Positions 54,250 to 63,731 of a stretch of DNA of 64,000 nt are shown here, one piece after another. The stretch covers positions 1 through 64,000 of the forward strand of contig CP073341.1 in the NCBI GenBank assembly GCA_018141785.1, given 5' to 3'. Positions within the stretch are counted from its first letter, which is position 1, and each line of letters opens with the position of its first letter. This DNA is from Candidatus Paraprochloron terpiosi LD05 (GTDB lineage: Bacteria; Cyanobacteriota; Cyanobacteriia; Cyanobacteriales; Prochloraceae). The notes beneath the pieces are model-generated. The model was given only the letters and a program-made list of their open reading frames with translations, was not told the origin of the DNA and did not search any database. The position numbers were made by a program, and so were the translations under genes.

Positions 54250-57138
54250 TCACACCGGAAATCTTTTCATATTAGCGCTCGCTTCTTTGGCTTTTTCCAT
54301 TAAAGTTTTAGAGATCCAGGGTATTTGGGGAATTTGTAACAAAACATCCACGGTGCGTCGCAAAATTCGCACCATATCCCCTTCATCCAAACTAGTATTC
54401 TGACACAACTCCCCCCACTCCACCCCAAATTCTTTCCCCAACGCCCAGGTTTCCACTAAACCCACAAAATCTTCTTCCATATACACTGGAAACCCCACTT
54501 TTCCACATTTATCCTGAGTCTTCAGCAACTGTTTGCGAGGTTTTTGCAGCCGATTTAACACCTCCAATACTTCTTTGGATCTTCTTCTTCTATACTTTGT
54601 CCAATTATCCCGACGGGGAGTCTCGGTAATGATAGCGCTAATAACTGCTGCCAAATGAAAAGGTTCCAAATCTTCCAATTCCCCAGACATTAAAACTAAA
54701 GCGAGCCAAAGTTCATTTTCCGTTCTCACCACCGCCGCTGTTTCTCCCAAAGAAGTGGGGGTAAATTCCTCGTAATTGTCACGTTGAGTCACAATCAGAG
54801 CACCTAATTCCCGCAATACTTCAATTAAATTGAGAAATTCTTTCCAATAATAAGACTTGGAAGACTGATGTTTTTTGTATTCATCTTGGGTGTGGTGCAG
54901 TTTATCTTGCAGATCCAGCCGTTGTTTGTGGCGTTTCATGGCATAAGCTACGTTATGCTCCACTAAAGGATGATTTGCCAATTGCTCTTGAAGCTGATCC
55001 ACTCGCTGCTGTTGGTTCGCAACTTCCGGCCCTTGCTCTATGGGGGTGTCATATTCTAAAATCTTCCTACTAATTACCCCACTACTACTATCCCCCTTGC
55101 GCCACCTTCCGAGGCGCAAATTGTCCGCAAATGGTACAGACAACTGGAGCATTTCCTCTGGGGGTAATATTTTGGGGTTAATATCCACTACATCGGCATT
55201 GCTGGCTACGTACCAACGATTATCGGAACCCAAACAGACTAACTCCGGTGCTCTTCCCGAGCCGGGTACTTTGGTAAATAAAAGAGCCGCCAGGGGAGAA
55301 CCTACCCGCACATGCTTTCCTTTCAGATAGATAATGTTGCCACTATCTAGTGCGGTGAGCTGGGGGGCGATTTCCCTCTTGCGGGCTGTTTCTGCTTGCT
55401 GTTCCAGGATTTCTAAGACCCGCACCTCCTCTTTCAGCCGTCCTCGCAGCTTTTCGTAACTGTCAAAATGCTTTACCTGGATTGGTGCCAGTTCGATATT
55501 GATTTTGGTTATTTCCGTGGTAAGTTCGGCGATCGCCTGTTGTTCCGGAGCTAGTCGCTGTAGGGCTAAATACTCTGCAAAGCTCCGCTCCAGTAATTCT
55601 TTTGTCTCTTCTATGGTATGTTTCTGTAATAAATTTAACACCATACCATAACTAGGAGTAAAGCAACTCTTCAGAGGTTCCGGGGCTGCTGTAGCTAGAT
55701 GAGCAGCCTCTTTGGCTCCATCAAAGGGAGTCTGGATAGTTACCACATGACCTACAGTATCCATCCCCCGCCTTCCAGCTCGACCTGCTATTTGCAAAAA
55801 TTCCGAAGGAGCCAGCATTCGGTGTCCGTCATCGGTGCGCTTGGAGAGGGCGGAAATTACCGTAGTGCGAGCCGGCATATTTATCCCCGCTGCCAGGGTA
55901 GCAGTAGCAAACACTACCTTTACCAACCCCATTTCCAATAATTCTTCCACCAATTTCTTCCAAGCTGGGAGTATGCCCGCGTGGTGAGCAGCAATACCCC
56001 GCATTAAAGGTTCTATTTGTCCAGCTCTTGCTCCTTCCCCATGAGTAATTAAAAACTGCCACAAATCGGCTCTATATTTGCCATTCTCCTCTAAATACTG
56101 CCACAATTGCTCAGTAGCACCAGGATTATTAGCCAAAAATCCCAGTAATTTCCCTTGCAACTCCCTATTCCCCTGGTAATGTGTGAGGAGTTTGGCTTGT
56201 AAATCCGGATTCTCTGCTAAAAAGAATTGTAGCAGCTTTACTTGAATCCGTTCCCGCTCTTCGGAGGTGACTAAGTTAAAATCTAACTGCTCCACTGCTT
56301 GATCGCAACCCCGCCGACTGAAAATCAGGTAGATAGCAGGGAGCATTTCCTGCTCTGTCAGTTGGTTGAGAATTTGCGCAGTGCTGGGACAATCTTCTCT
56401 TCTGGTTCTTCCATATTGATTGCCTCCTTTCCGCTTCGATTTCAGCTGACGATTCAGTTTCTGACTCTTATCCAATAAAGGGAACAAACCGTGAGTATTG
56501 CTAAAATGGAATTGGAGGGGAACCGGGCGAAAGTCAGAATTAATCAGTTCGCAGTGTTTAATGGAGCCTTGCTTTTGTGGTTGCGCTGCTTCACGCACTT
56601 GGTTGATCCACTCCGTCAGTTGTTCCGGGTTACCAATAGTAGCGGATAAGGCTACCAGTTGGATAGTGGGGGGACAGTAGATAATAGATTCTTCCCAAAC
56701 CGTACCCCGAGAAGGTTCGCTGATATAATGACACTCGTCTAATACTACGGCTGCTACGTTTTCCAAGGAGGTACCCACTTGTCCTATGGGGGTTTCGTAG
56801 AGGATATTGCGAAAAACTTCCGTCGTCATCACCACGATAGGTGCCTCAGGATTTTCCACATAGTCTCCCGTAATCAAACCCACCAGTTTGGGGGAACCAA
56901 ACTTTTGCTGAAAATCTCGCAACTTTTGATTGGAGAGAGCTTTGAGGGGAGTGGTGTACAGTACCCGCTTCTTCTGGTCCAGAGCGCGATAAATAGCGTA
57001 CTCTCCGATTAAGGTTTTCCCGGAACCCGTGGGAGCACAGACAACCACCGATTTACCCCGATCTAGGGCTGCGATGGCCTGTTGCTGGAAATCGTCCAGT
57101 TCAAATGGGTATTTTTTTTTGAGATTTAACTTGGAAAT
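54250..57138 (-). CDS. SKI2/Mtr4-like DExH RNA helicase
   Basis: A superfamily 2 helicase of about 960 residues. PFELDDFQQQAIAALDRGKSVVVCAPTGSGKT holds the Q-like motif and Walker A; VVLDECHYI is motif II. VALSATIGN is motif III, and VVFATATLAAGINMPARTTVISAL with QIAGRAGRRGMD gives motifs V and VI. The C-terminal half is the helical arch/DSHCT region. The conserved N-terminus extends upstream of the GTG at 57048, but no ATG/GTG/TTG occurs before the stop near 57176. I mark an ATT at 57138 (spaced after aaggaa) as a possible start, or a frameshift in the nine-A run. It likely acts in RNA turnover. Confidence 0.85.
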   Translation of the reverse strand: MSKLNLKKKYPFELDDFQQQAIAALDRGKSVVVCAPTGSGKTLIGEYAIYRALDQKKRVLYTTPLKALSNQKLRDFQQKFGSPKLVGLITGDYVENPEAPIVVMTTEVFRNILYETPIGQVGTSLENVAAVVLDECHYISEPSRGTVWEESIIYCPPTIQLVALSATIGNPEQLTEWINQVREAAQPQKQGSIKHCELINSDFRPVPLQFHFSNTHGLFPLLDKSQKLNRQLKSKRKGGNQYGRTRREDCPSTAQILNQLTEQEMLPAIYLIFSRRGCDQAVEQLDFNLVTSEERERIQVKLLQFFLAENPDLQAKLLTHYQGNRELQGKLLGFLANNPGATEQLWQYLEENGKYRADLWQFLITHGEGARAGQIEPLMRGIAAHHAGILPAWKKLVEELLEMGLVKVVFATATLAAGINMPARTTVISALSKRTDDGHRMLAPSEFLQIAGRAGRRGMDTVGHVVTIQTPFDGAKEAAHLATAAPEPLKSCFTPSYGMVLNLLQKHTIEETKELLERSFAEYLALQRLAPEQQAIAELTTEITKINIELAPIQVKHFDSYEKLRGRLKEEVRVLEILEQQAETARKREIAPQLTALDSGNIIYLKGKHVRVGSPLAALLFTKVPGSGRAPELVCLGSDNRWYVASNADVVDINPKILPPEEMLQLSVPFADNLRLGRWRKGDSSSGVISRKILEYDTPIEQGPEVANQQQRVDQLQEQLANHPLVEHNVAYAMKRHKQRLDLQDKLHHTQDEYKKHQSSKSYYWKEFLNLIEVLRELGALIVTQRDNYEEFTPTSLGETAAVVRTENELWLALVLMSGELEDLEPFHLAAVISAIITETPRRDNWTKYRRRRSKEVLEVLNRLQKPRKQLLKTQDKCGKVGFPVYMEEDFVGLVETWALGKEFGVEWGELCQNTSLDEGDMVRILRRTVDVLLQIPQIPWISKTLMEKAKEASANMKRFPV

Positions 57139-57311
57139 AGTCAGCCGTTCCTTATATTTGGGTGTTTGCTTCTATTATACTATAGGGAGGACAAAACTGG
57201 GAGGCGGGAGTGTAAAAGCCAGTAGGTTGGGATAGGGGGATAGGGAGCAAGTAGCAGTTCGAGCTGGTATAGTTACAATATCACCGCATAAATGTGGCGT
57301 GCGCCCTAAAT

Positions 57312-57471
57312 CTATATATAGCAATGCCCATTCTTGGTTAAGACTGATATTTAGAGAGTAATAAGGGATAAATTACAATAGTTGTCAGCAAATTACAATC
57401 AGATTACGATAGTCCCTGGAAAGATGAGTCACTCTCAGGTTCACGAGGTTATATTGTAGCATTGCTATATG
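57312..57471. mobile_element. MITE-like unit with atatagcaatgc terminal repeats
   Basis: The arms atatatagcaatgc and gcattgctatat are inverted at the ends of a 160-bp AT-rich unit. Just after it (57480-57545) lie gcaaagcgtaagcaaccgc and ggcgtcccgcctttggcgtcc, a different GC-rich palindromic repeat. The gap 57177-57572 contains no gene. Confidence 0.5.
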
Positions 57472-57572
57472 TCTGGTAGTGCGTTACCATTGCGAAGCAA
57501 AGCGTAAGCAACCGCCCTTGGCGTCCCGCCTTTGGCGTCCGCACCCTACTGTATTCTGGAGCAGGGTAGAAA

Positions 57573-59210
57573 TTGTTCTCTAATAACACTCAACTAAAAA
57601 TTTGGACGATTCTAGTTATCCTGATCGCCGCAGTCATAGCCACTCCCATTTTATTTGTCGCCAGCAGTATTTTTACCTTCCAAGGGGATGTTTGGAGTCA
57701 TCTAGCCACTACCGTCTTACCCGGTTATATTACCAACTCCTTTTATTTAATGCTAGGAGTGGGGACGGGAGTATTTATTATTGGGGTGGGTACAGCATGG
57801 CTCGTCACAGCCTGTAGCTTTCCCGGTAGTAAGATTTTGCAATGGGCACTTTTACTGCCTATGGCTGCCCCAGCCTACCTCCTGGCTTATACTTATACTG
57901 ATTTGCTGGAATACTTCGGTCCGGTACAAACGGGGCTGAGGGCAATATTTGGCTGGAGTAGTGCTCAGGATTATTGGTTTCCCAATATTCGTTCTCTTTG
58001 GGGAGCGATCGCCATGCTGGTTCTGGTTCTCTATCCCTACGTTTACCTCCTCACCAGGGTAGCTTTTTTAGCCCAATCTGCTCGCACCATAGAAGCTAGT
58101 CGTTCCCTCGGTTGTAATCCTTGGCGTAGTTTCTTCACCGTTGCCCTCCCTTTAGCCAGACCTGCCATTATCTCTGGGATAGCCCTCATCCTCATGGAAA
58201 CCCTCAGTGACTTCGGTACCGTAGAATATTTTGGAGTCAGTACTTTCACTACAGGTATTTATCGTACCTGGTTTGGTCGGGACCAACGGGTAGCTGCGGC
58301 TCAACTAGCAGCAGTGCTCATGGTATTTGTGTTGGTTCTCATTATACTAGAAAATTATTCTCGGGGTCAATCTCGCTATTATCAAACTGCTAATAATTAC
58401 CAGCAGCCACCCCAATATCCCCTCTCAGGACTAGTAGCTATTTTAGCAGGTTTGGCTTGTTTGTTACCCTTTACCTTGGGTTTTCTCGTACCAGGTGGAC
58501 GACTGGTTTATCTGACTCTAGAATATGCAGAAGAAACTTTAGACAATAAGTTTTGGCAACTGGCACAGCATAGTTTTATTTTAGCCAGTATAACAGCAGT
58601 TATTGCCGTTGTCATCGCCCTTTTAATGGTTTACGGACAGAGACTTTCTCCCAGTTTTTTCATGGGTTTGGGGGTGCGGGTGGCGGCTATGGGCTATGCT
58701 ATACCTGGATCTGTCATAGCTGTGGGAGTAATGATTCCTATGGGGAGGTTAGATAACGCCATTGATAGTTATATGAGTGCTACTTTTGGCATTAAGACTG
58801 GTTTGCTTTTGTCGGGAACCATTACTGCTTTGATTTTAGCCTATCTGGTACGTTTTCTTGCAGTTTCTTTCAATACAGTTTCCTCTAGTTTAACTCAAAT
58901 CACACCTAATTTAGACGATGCCGCTCGCAGTCTAGGTCATGGTGCGGGGAGTACTTTGGTTCGAGTTCATGCACCCCTCATGGTTCCAGGTTTGTTGACT
59001 GCTGCTATGCTGGTTTTTGTGGATGTAATGAAGGAGTTACCTGCTACTTTAGTGATTCGTCCTTTTAACTTTGATACCCTGGCAGTAAGGGTGTATCAAT
59101 ATGCTTCTGATGAAAGATTGATTGAAGCTTCTGCTCCTGCTCTTGTTATTGTGTTGGTGGGGATTATTCCGGTGATTTTTTTGAGCTGGAAGATTAATAA
59201 CCGCAGATGA
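57573..59210 (+). CDS. Iron(III) ABC transporter permease, FutB/FbpB type
   Basis: A 545-residue double-length permease with about 12 helices in two homologous halves. Each half has an EAA loop: EASRSLGCNPWRSFFTVALPLARPAI (about 175-200) and DDAARSLGHGAGSTLVRVHAPLMVPGL (about 450-476). GTVEYFGVSTFTTGIYRTW is typical of ferric-ion (FbpB/HitB/FutB) permeases of the periplasmic-binding-protein system. The start is a TTG at 57573 with no close alternative. The binding protein and ATPase are not in the window. Confidence 0.87.
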   Translation: MFSNNTQLKIWTILVILIAAVIATPILFVASSIFTFQGDVWSHLATTVLPGYITNSFYLMLGVGTGVFIIGVGTAWLVTACSFPGSKILQWALLLPMAAPAYLLAYTYTDLLEYFGPVQTGLRAIFGWSSAQDYWFPNIRSLWGAIAMLVLVLYPYVYLLTRVAFLAQSARTIEASRSLGCNPWRSFFTVALPLARPAIISGIALILMETLSDFGTVEYFGVSTFTTGIYRTWFGRDQRVAAAQLAAVLMVFVLVLIILENYSRGQSRYYQTANNYQQPPQYPLSGLVAILAGLACLLPFTLGFLVPGGRLVYLTLEYAEETLDNKFWQLAQHSFILASITAVIAVVIALLMVYGQRLSPSFFMGLGVRVAAMGYAIPGSVIAVGVMIPMGRLDNAIDSYMSATFGIKTGLLLSGTITALILAYLVRFLAVSFNTVSSSLTQITPNLDDAARSLGHGAGSTLVRVHAPLMVPGLLTAAMLVFVDVMKELPATLVIRPFNFDTLAVRVYQYASDERLIEASAPALVIVLVGIIPVIFLSWKINNRR

Positions 59211-59572
59211 ACATAATTACCAGTAACTGTAGGTTGGGTTTCGTCCCTCAACCCAACAGCACCAACCCATCTGTGTGCTGGCGTTCAAGGTGTATTTATC
59301 CAAAAAATTTTTGCATAAAAAAGTTATTTAATGGAGTTTCATTCCTTCCACTTCCGCGCCTCTGGGTGAAACTAACCACTCTAAACACAGAGAAAGATAT
59401 AGAATATAACCCCCGGTTTGGTGGGCAATGCCCACCCTACAACCACAAGACATTAGTCATGCGACAGACATACTTCATAAGTATGCGTTAGGTATTTTCA
59501 GCCCCTATACTCACGTTTTCACTGTTACTGCTCTTAAGCACCGAACGGTGTAGGTAATCTGAACTTTTAGTA
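59211..59572. other. Repeat-rich gap
   Basis: It contains an aggttgggt-family copy (59229-59258), a gcgcctctgggtgaaac repeat piece (59353-59372, also near 13681) and a gtgggcaatgcccaccctac palindrome (59420-59439). Open frames across it are short and built from these repeats, so no gene is called. Confidence 0.6.
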
Positions 59573-60517
59573 TCAAAAATTGTGTCCAAATCTGCCAGGG
59601 TTGTTTTTGGTTACTTTTTGAAAAATCCTCTTTTCATTTGTTTCTCTAACAAAAGCTGAGGCGTTGTGAAGCCACAGTTCAAAATCTTGCGGTTTTTTAC
59701 ATATATTTGTGAACTGTTTTTCTATAATGTCTTGTGGATCTATCTGGATCCGTTGTGGTATATGCCGCCTATTTCTGATATTAACCCTGTTCAAAGTCAA
59801 ACACCTTTCGGGGTATAGTTTATAAGCCACAAATTGAAAGTAGCGCATAGCTCCTAAACCGCCATGGTGCATGGCTGGATACATCAAATCGGCAAAGTCA
59901 TGGGGGTAAATATTACATTGTTGATCAGAACCAACCATTTTAAATACCGGAATTCCTGATTTCTCAATCATAAATCGAGTATCCAAATTCCAAGCCCAAT
60001 TATCGCCGTACAAAGTGGCAAAAACAGGTGAATACTCAATCAAAAACCTCCCTATCTCTTCGGCAACAGGCTTTCCGGTTTTCGATTCAAACTTTATATC
60101 GTCGTCAATAAACATGTAATAGTGGTACTTGCCCTTTGTCTGTTCGTAGAGGTATGACCTGCCTTCAGACCAAGATATGTTGGTTTTGTAGAAATCTGCC
60201 GAGGGGTCTTTATCAGTCACATGGTTGAGTCTGTAAAAGTCGCAATATTCGGTACTAAACCGTTTTCTGTTTTCAGCAGTTAATGTAGGCGAAATTTCAA
60301 AGCCTTGCTCTAGCACACAAAACAGCTTCTTATCTTTGCTGATTTGGTGCTCATCTAGTAATTCAGAAACTGTTTTAGTTTTTGAAAAAGTTCTATTCAA
60401 AGTCCGCTCTAGTGTCACTCGTGCAACCAGCAAAATAAATGGCGTGCCTACAAGTATTGGCAACCTGTTTGCTATTCTAGAAAACTGTTTTTTTATCCAA
60501 TTTATGGGTTGTAACAT
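59573..60517 (-). CDS. Predicted glycosyltransferase-like protein
   Basis: A 314-residue protein of unrecognised family. A single N-terminal helix (about 20-36, LPILVGTPFILLVARV) could anchor it. The core shows HYYMFIDDDIKFESKTG, an acidic DDD motif like the metal-binding site of GT-A glycosyltransferases. YGDNWAWNLDTRFMI and PAMHHGGLGAMRYFQFVAYKLYPE follow, where an acceptor site might lie. Lower GC than the adjacent folP suggests transfer. The next gene on the strand is folP, 17 bases upstream, so cotranscription is possible. Confidence 0.55.
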   Translation of the reverse strand: MLQPINWIKKQFSRIANRLPILVGTPFILLVARVTLERTLNRTFSKTKTVSELLDEHQISKDKKLFCVLEQGFEISPTLTAENRKRFSTEYCDFYRLNHVTDKDPSADFYKTNISWSEGRSYLYEQTKGKYHYYMFIDDDIKFESKTGKPVAEEIGRFLIEYSPVFATLYGDNWAWNLDTRFMIEKSGIPVFKMVGSDQQCNIYPHDFADLMYPAMHHGGLGAMRYFQFVAYKLYPERCLTLNRVNIRNRRHIPQRIQIDPQDIIEKQFTNICKKPQDFELWLHNASAFVRETNEKRIFQKVTKNNPGRFGHNF

Positions 60518-60534
60518 TTTTTAAACTTTTACCA

Positions 60535-61374
60535 TTAATATGTTAACCACAGGGTATCTGCCATGCGACAGACATCATACATAGATGCTACATCGTGAAC
60601 TCGGAGAAGATCAGCCCCAGCAGCGATCGCCCGGCAACAAGCTGCTGCGGTTCCCCATACCCTCTCTTTCGGTTCTGGACGATTCAAAACATGACCAATA
60701 AAGCTTTTGCGACTGGGTCCTACTAATATGGGGACTCCCAAGGAGCGAAATTCTCCCAAGCGGCGCAGCAACTCTAGATTTTGTTCTTTAGTCTTAGCAA
60801 AACCAATACCGGGGTCTATAATTAAGCGCCATCGCTCTATGCCCGCAGCACAAGCAGCTTCAATTCTTTCAGACAACCACTGGTAGATGTCCCTCACCAA
60901 GTCTTCATAATTTGTGAGAGTTTGCATGGTTTGGGGTGTACCGCGAATATGCATGAGCACTATGGGTACCTTTAACGTAGCTACTGTGGGGAACATTTCA
61001 GCGTCAAAAGTACCCCCAGAAATATCATTCACTAAATCAGCACCAGCTGCGATCGCCTTTTTTACTACCTCAGCTCTAGTAGTATCGATAGAAATAGGTA
61101 CAGATACTTCATGTCGGAGTGCTGTAATAACTGGTATAACCCTGGAAAGTTCCTCCTGAAGAGAGATTTGAGTAGCACCGGGGCGAGTAGACTGCCCCCC
61201 GACGTCGATAATATCAGCCCCCTCAGCTACCATTCTTTTCCCTTGAAGTAGAGCAGCATTGAGATTATAAAACTCACCTCCATCACTAAAACTGTCAGGG
61301 GTGATATTTAATATCCCCATGATATAGGTTCGCTCTCCCCAAGGAAAGAGTTGGTTGTTTTTTGTTTTACTCAT
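60535..61374 (-). CDS. folP: Dihydropteroate synthase
   Basis: Joins p-aminobenzoate to the dihydropterin pyrophosphate in folate synthesis. It is 279 residues: IMGILNITPDSFSDGG binds the pterin pyrophosphate. DIIDVGGQSTRPGA, ISIDTTRAEV, DLVNDISGG, IDPGIGFAKT and VGPSRKSFIGHVL are the standard barrel motifs. It follows tpiA on the same strand with a 46-base gap, a pair I recall as common in cyanobacteria. Confidence 0.97.
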   Translation of the reverse strand: MSKTKNNQLFPWGERTYIMGILNITPDSFSDGGEFYNLNAALLQGKRMVAEGADIIDVGGQSTRPGATQISLQEELSRVIPVITALRHEVSVPISIDTTRAEVVKKAIAAGADLVNDISGGTFDAEMFPTVATLKVPIVLMHIRGTPQTMQTLTNYEDLVRDIYQWLSERIEAACAAGIERWRLIIDPGIGFAKTKEQNLELLRRLGEFRSLGVPILVGPSRKSFIGHVLNRPEPKERVWGTAAACCRAIAAGADLLRVHDVASMYDVCRMADTLWLTY

Positions 61375-61420
61375 TTATAATGTGAGGCGCAAGCCATGCG
61401 CCCCTACAGGGTTACGGATT

Positions 61421-62146
61421 TTATTGATAATTCACAATGCGGGCAAAATTGGTAGCATCTAAACTTGCTCCTCCTACCAAAGCACCATCGATTTCTGGTT
61501 GAGCCATGATTTCATCGATATTGCTGGGTTTTACCGAACCACCATATTGAATAGTGACATTTTTGTTGGTTAATTGAGCGCGAATCAAGCCAATTACCCG
61601 ATTTGCTTCAGACGCAGCACAGGTATCTCCTGTACCAATCGCCCAAATGGGTTCATAAGCAATCACCAAATTACTCTGATCTACCTCCACTAGGTCTTTT
61701 TGCAACTGATTCAGAATAATGTTCTCCGTTTCTCCTGCGTCTCTTTGTTCCTTCGTTTCCCCCACACAGAGAATAGGGGTTATACCGTGGCGTTGAGCTG
61801 CGATCGCCCGCCTATTAACTGTTTCGTCAGTTTCCCCGAAATATTGCCGTCGTTCACTGTGACCAACAATAGCGTATTTGACCCCTATTTCCACCAGCAT
61901 AGAGCCAGCAATTTCCCCAGTATAAGCTCCTTTCTGCTCCCAATGGATATTTTGCGCTCCCAGGAGCACCCTGGTATATTCTAATTTTGTGGTGAGGGCA
62001 CCCAAAGCAGTAAAGGGAGCACAGAGAACTATTTCTCGTAGGTTAGGTGTTTTTTCTACTTCAACCATGAAGGATTGCACAAACCCCAGGGACTCTTCCT
62101 GAGTCTTATGCATTTTCCAGTTACCAGCTATGATAATTTTCCGCAC
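61421..62146 (-). CDS. tpiA: Triosephosphate isomerase
   Basis: Interconverts dihydroxyacetone phosphate and glyceraldehyde 3-phosphate in glycolysis and the Calvin cycle. AGNWKMHKT holds the catalytic Lys, [14 protein letters not shown] the catalytic His, and [13 protein letters not shown] the catalytic Glu. YGGSVKPSN and GALVGGASL bind phosphate. I use a GTG start at 62146, giving 241 residues and the family beginning [12 protein letters not shown]; the frame is open to an ATG at 62215 with unconserved residues. Confidence 0.97.
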   Translation of the reverse strand: MRKIIIAGNWKMHKTQEESLGFVQSFMVEVEKTPNLREIVLCAPFTALGALTTKLEYTRVLLGAQNIHWEQKGAYTGEIAGSMLVEIGVKYAIVGHSERRQYFGETDETVNRRAIAAQRHGITPILCVGETKEQRDAGETENIILNQLQKDLVEVDQSNLVIAYEPIWAIGTGDTCAASEANRVIGLIRAQLTNKNVTIQYGGSVKPSNIDEIMAQPEIDGALVGGASLDATNFARIVNYQ

Positions 62147-62223
62147 TGCGTCAACCTTGTTAATTTTAATACATATGGGACAATTTCTCAGTTTAAGGCA
62201 GAACGTGACGTTCACCTTATATA

Positions 62224-62490
62224 ATGTTCCTCGATAACGTTATTTATCTCCAAAACCCCGCCCGTTATGATAAAGAGATTCACAAAGCCTTAGGAGAAAC
62301 CGTTGGAGACGTAATGAGTGATTCACCAATTACGATCAACCCTCATAAATCTCTACGGGAAGCTGCTCATTTAATGCACGAAAAGCACGTCAGACGCTTG
62401 CCAGTGGTGGATCCAGAAGGTAAAGTCATTGGTATACTAACCCGTAGCGATATTATTCGCACTATGGCTTATAACAGTGAGCAGTTGTAG
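62224..62490 (+). CDS. CBS-domain protein lacking its first CBS domain
   Basis: An 88-residue chain. [62 protein letters not shown] corresponds to the linker and second CBS domain of a two-CBS protein of about 150 residues that I recall from cyanobacteria. The first CBS domain, normally some 65 residues upstream, is absent; that space now holds 77 bases and the tpiA start. CBS domains bind adenyl nucleotides as pairs, so a lone domain may be non-functional unless it dimerises. Confidence 0.75.
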   Translation: MFLDNVIYLQNPARYDKEIHKALGETVGDVMSDSPITINPHKSLREAAHLMHEKHVRRLPVVDPEGKVIGILTRSDIIRTMAYNSEQL

Positions 62491-62513
62491 GGGCACGGCA
62501 GTGTCGTGCCTCT
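62489..62513. terminator. Hairpin at the end of the CBS gene
   Basis: AGGGGCACG and CGTGCCTCT pair over nine positions (one G-T) around GCAGTGT, overlapping the stop codon. No T-run follows, so it may be a palindromic repeat. Confidence 0.4.
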
Positions 62514-62570
62514 ATCAGTTACCAACGCCGGGTTTAGGGTTGACTAATAATTATCATACATAAGAATAAA

Positions 62571-63281
62571 ATGAATACAACATTGTCATCAATTCAAGAA
62601 TTGGTCAATAGTTCAGACTTTGGCGATCGCATCCGAGGTATCAATGAGTTGAGGCACCTAGAGCCTGAGATAGCATTCAAAATGTTAGAGCCGTTAGTGC
62701 AGGACAAAAACACCAGGGTAAGGTATGCAGCAGTAAGTTACTTTGATACCATTGGTACTGCAAACTTAAGTAAATCCTTGGAGTTATTACGGGAACGGCT
62801 CTTAAATGACCCAGAACCAGATGTGCAAGCAGCCGCCGCCGACTCCTTGGGGGCACTGAAACTGACGGAAGCTTTTGATGACTTGCAACAGGTTTACAAC
62901 GAAACTTCCGAGTGGTTAGTGAAATTCAGCATTATTGCTGTTTTAGGAGAATTTGGCGATCCTCGTGGTTTTGACATTTTAATAAATGCCTTATCTTCTG
63001 ATAATAGTTTATTTCAAACAGCTGCTATTAGTGCTTTAGGAGAATTAGGAGATGAACGTGCTCTACCTCAACTCCTCCTCTTTGCAGATAATGAAGACTG
63101 GCAGTTACGTTATCGTCTTGTACAAACTCTCAGGAGATTAAAAAGTGATGAAGTTCATGCTACATTGGAAAAATTAGCACAAGATGAAGTAGAACAAGTG
63201 GCCCAATTAGCGAAAACCAATCTAAAATCAAACCCAGTTTCCAGAGAGGGTACGCTAAAGCGTACCCAGTGTGCTCTTTAG
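62571..63281 (+). CDS. HEAT-repeat protein, NblB-like
   Basis: A 236-residue protein of about six HEAT/PBS-lyase repeats, such as NTRVRYAAVSYFDTIG, EPDVQAAAADSLGALKLTEAF and NSLFQTAAISALGELGDERALPQLL. It is similar to what I recall of NblB-type proteins, lyase-related factors for phycobilisome degradation under nutrient stress. The conserved part ends near VAQLAKTNLKSN. The last 15 or so residues are encoded by a palindromic repeat (63248-63267) and antisense of the XisI fragment, so the natural C-terminus is altered. The NblB name is tentative. Confidence 0.7.
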   Translation: MNTTLSSIQELVNSSDFGDRIRGINELRHLEPEIAFKMLEPLVQDKNTRVRYAAVSYFDTIGTANLSKSLELLRERLLNDPEPDVQAAAADSLGALKLTEAFDDLQQVYNETSEWLVKFSIIAVLGEFGDPRGFDILINALSSDNSLFQTAAISALGELGDERALPQLLLFADNEDWQLRYRLVQTLRRLKSDEVHATLEKLAQDEVEQVAQLAKTNLKSNPVSREGTLKRTQCAL

Positions 63282-63390
63282 GAACTCCAGCAGCCACCAG
63301 TTCAATACGAATTTCAGCATGGACAATAAAGCCATGAACTCGTCGGTGATTTTCCCAGCCTTCATGTACTAGCATAAAGTGGTTGCGCGC
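63271..63390 (-). pseudogene. XisI-family fragment between two palindromes
   Basis: The minus strand reads RNHFMLVHEGWENHRRVHGFIVHAEI then RIELVAAGVPKEH. These are two blocks of the fdxN-element excision controlling factor XisI that normally lie about 15 residues apart. Start, middle and C-terminus are missing. A GATCCGC-TAC-GCGGATC hairpin (63398-63414) lies on one side and GGGTACGC-TAAA-GCGTACCC (63248-63267) on the other. Cyanobacterial genomes carry many xisH/xisI-like genes, usually not near an fdxN element. Confidence 0.6.
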
Positions 63391-63589
63391 CCGAAGGGAT
63401 CCGCTACGCGGATCGCCACTAACAACAACATAAAAGATTAGCATAATACTAGAAAATTTTCTCCAAAATATCCCGCCATTAGTCTAAAGATTGATTTGCG
63501 GTTGCCATTGGCTTATTTCCTCATTGTTTAGGTCAAAAACTATAATCAGGAATTTGTCAATCAATACTTACCACCAGTTGTTGTTTTTT

Positions 63590-63622
63590 AGTTATAGGCA
63601 TTCAACCAGATTTGATATAAGC
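63590..63622. repeat. gcattcaaccggattt-type repeat copy
   Basis: tttagttataggcattcaac then cagatttgatataag matches copies at 26130 and 40180. The remainder of the gap 63445-63731 is AT-rich apart from the palindrome at 63669 and a ggtgggcaatgtccaccctac copy at 63703-63725. Confidence 0.55.
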
Positions 63623-63668
63623 ATTATAAGATTAATAAATAAAAATACAATAATTAGAAAATAAGATG

Positions 63669-63686
63669 AGAGGGCGATCGCCCTCT
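63669..63686. terminator. Perfect 18-bp palindrome around a HIP1 octamer
   Basis: AGAGGGCGATCGCCCTCT is fully self-complementary and centred on GCGATCGC. It sits downstream of the partial DUF2993 gene and could end its transcript; it could equally be a HIP1-driven repeat. Confidence 0.35.
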
Positions 63687-63731
63687 TACTACTATACTCT
63701 TTTCGGTGGGCAATGTCCACCCTACGGGAAA

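Noticed and set aside
57029..57235. Plus-strand frame opposite the helicase start
   Set aside because: Shadow of the helicase Walker A region with no domain of its own.
59207..59491. 94-codon frame after the iron permease
   Set aside because: Built from three dispersed repeats and not conserved in character.
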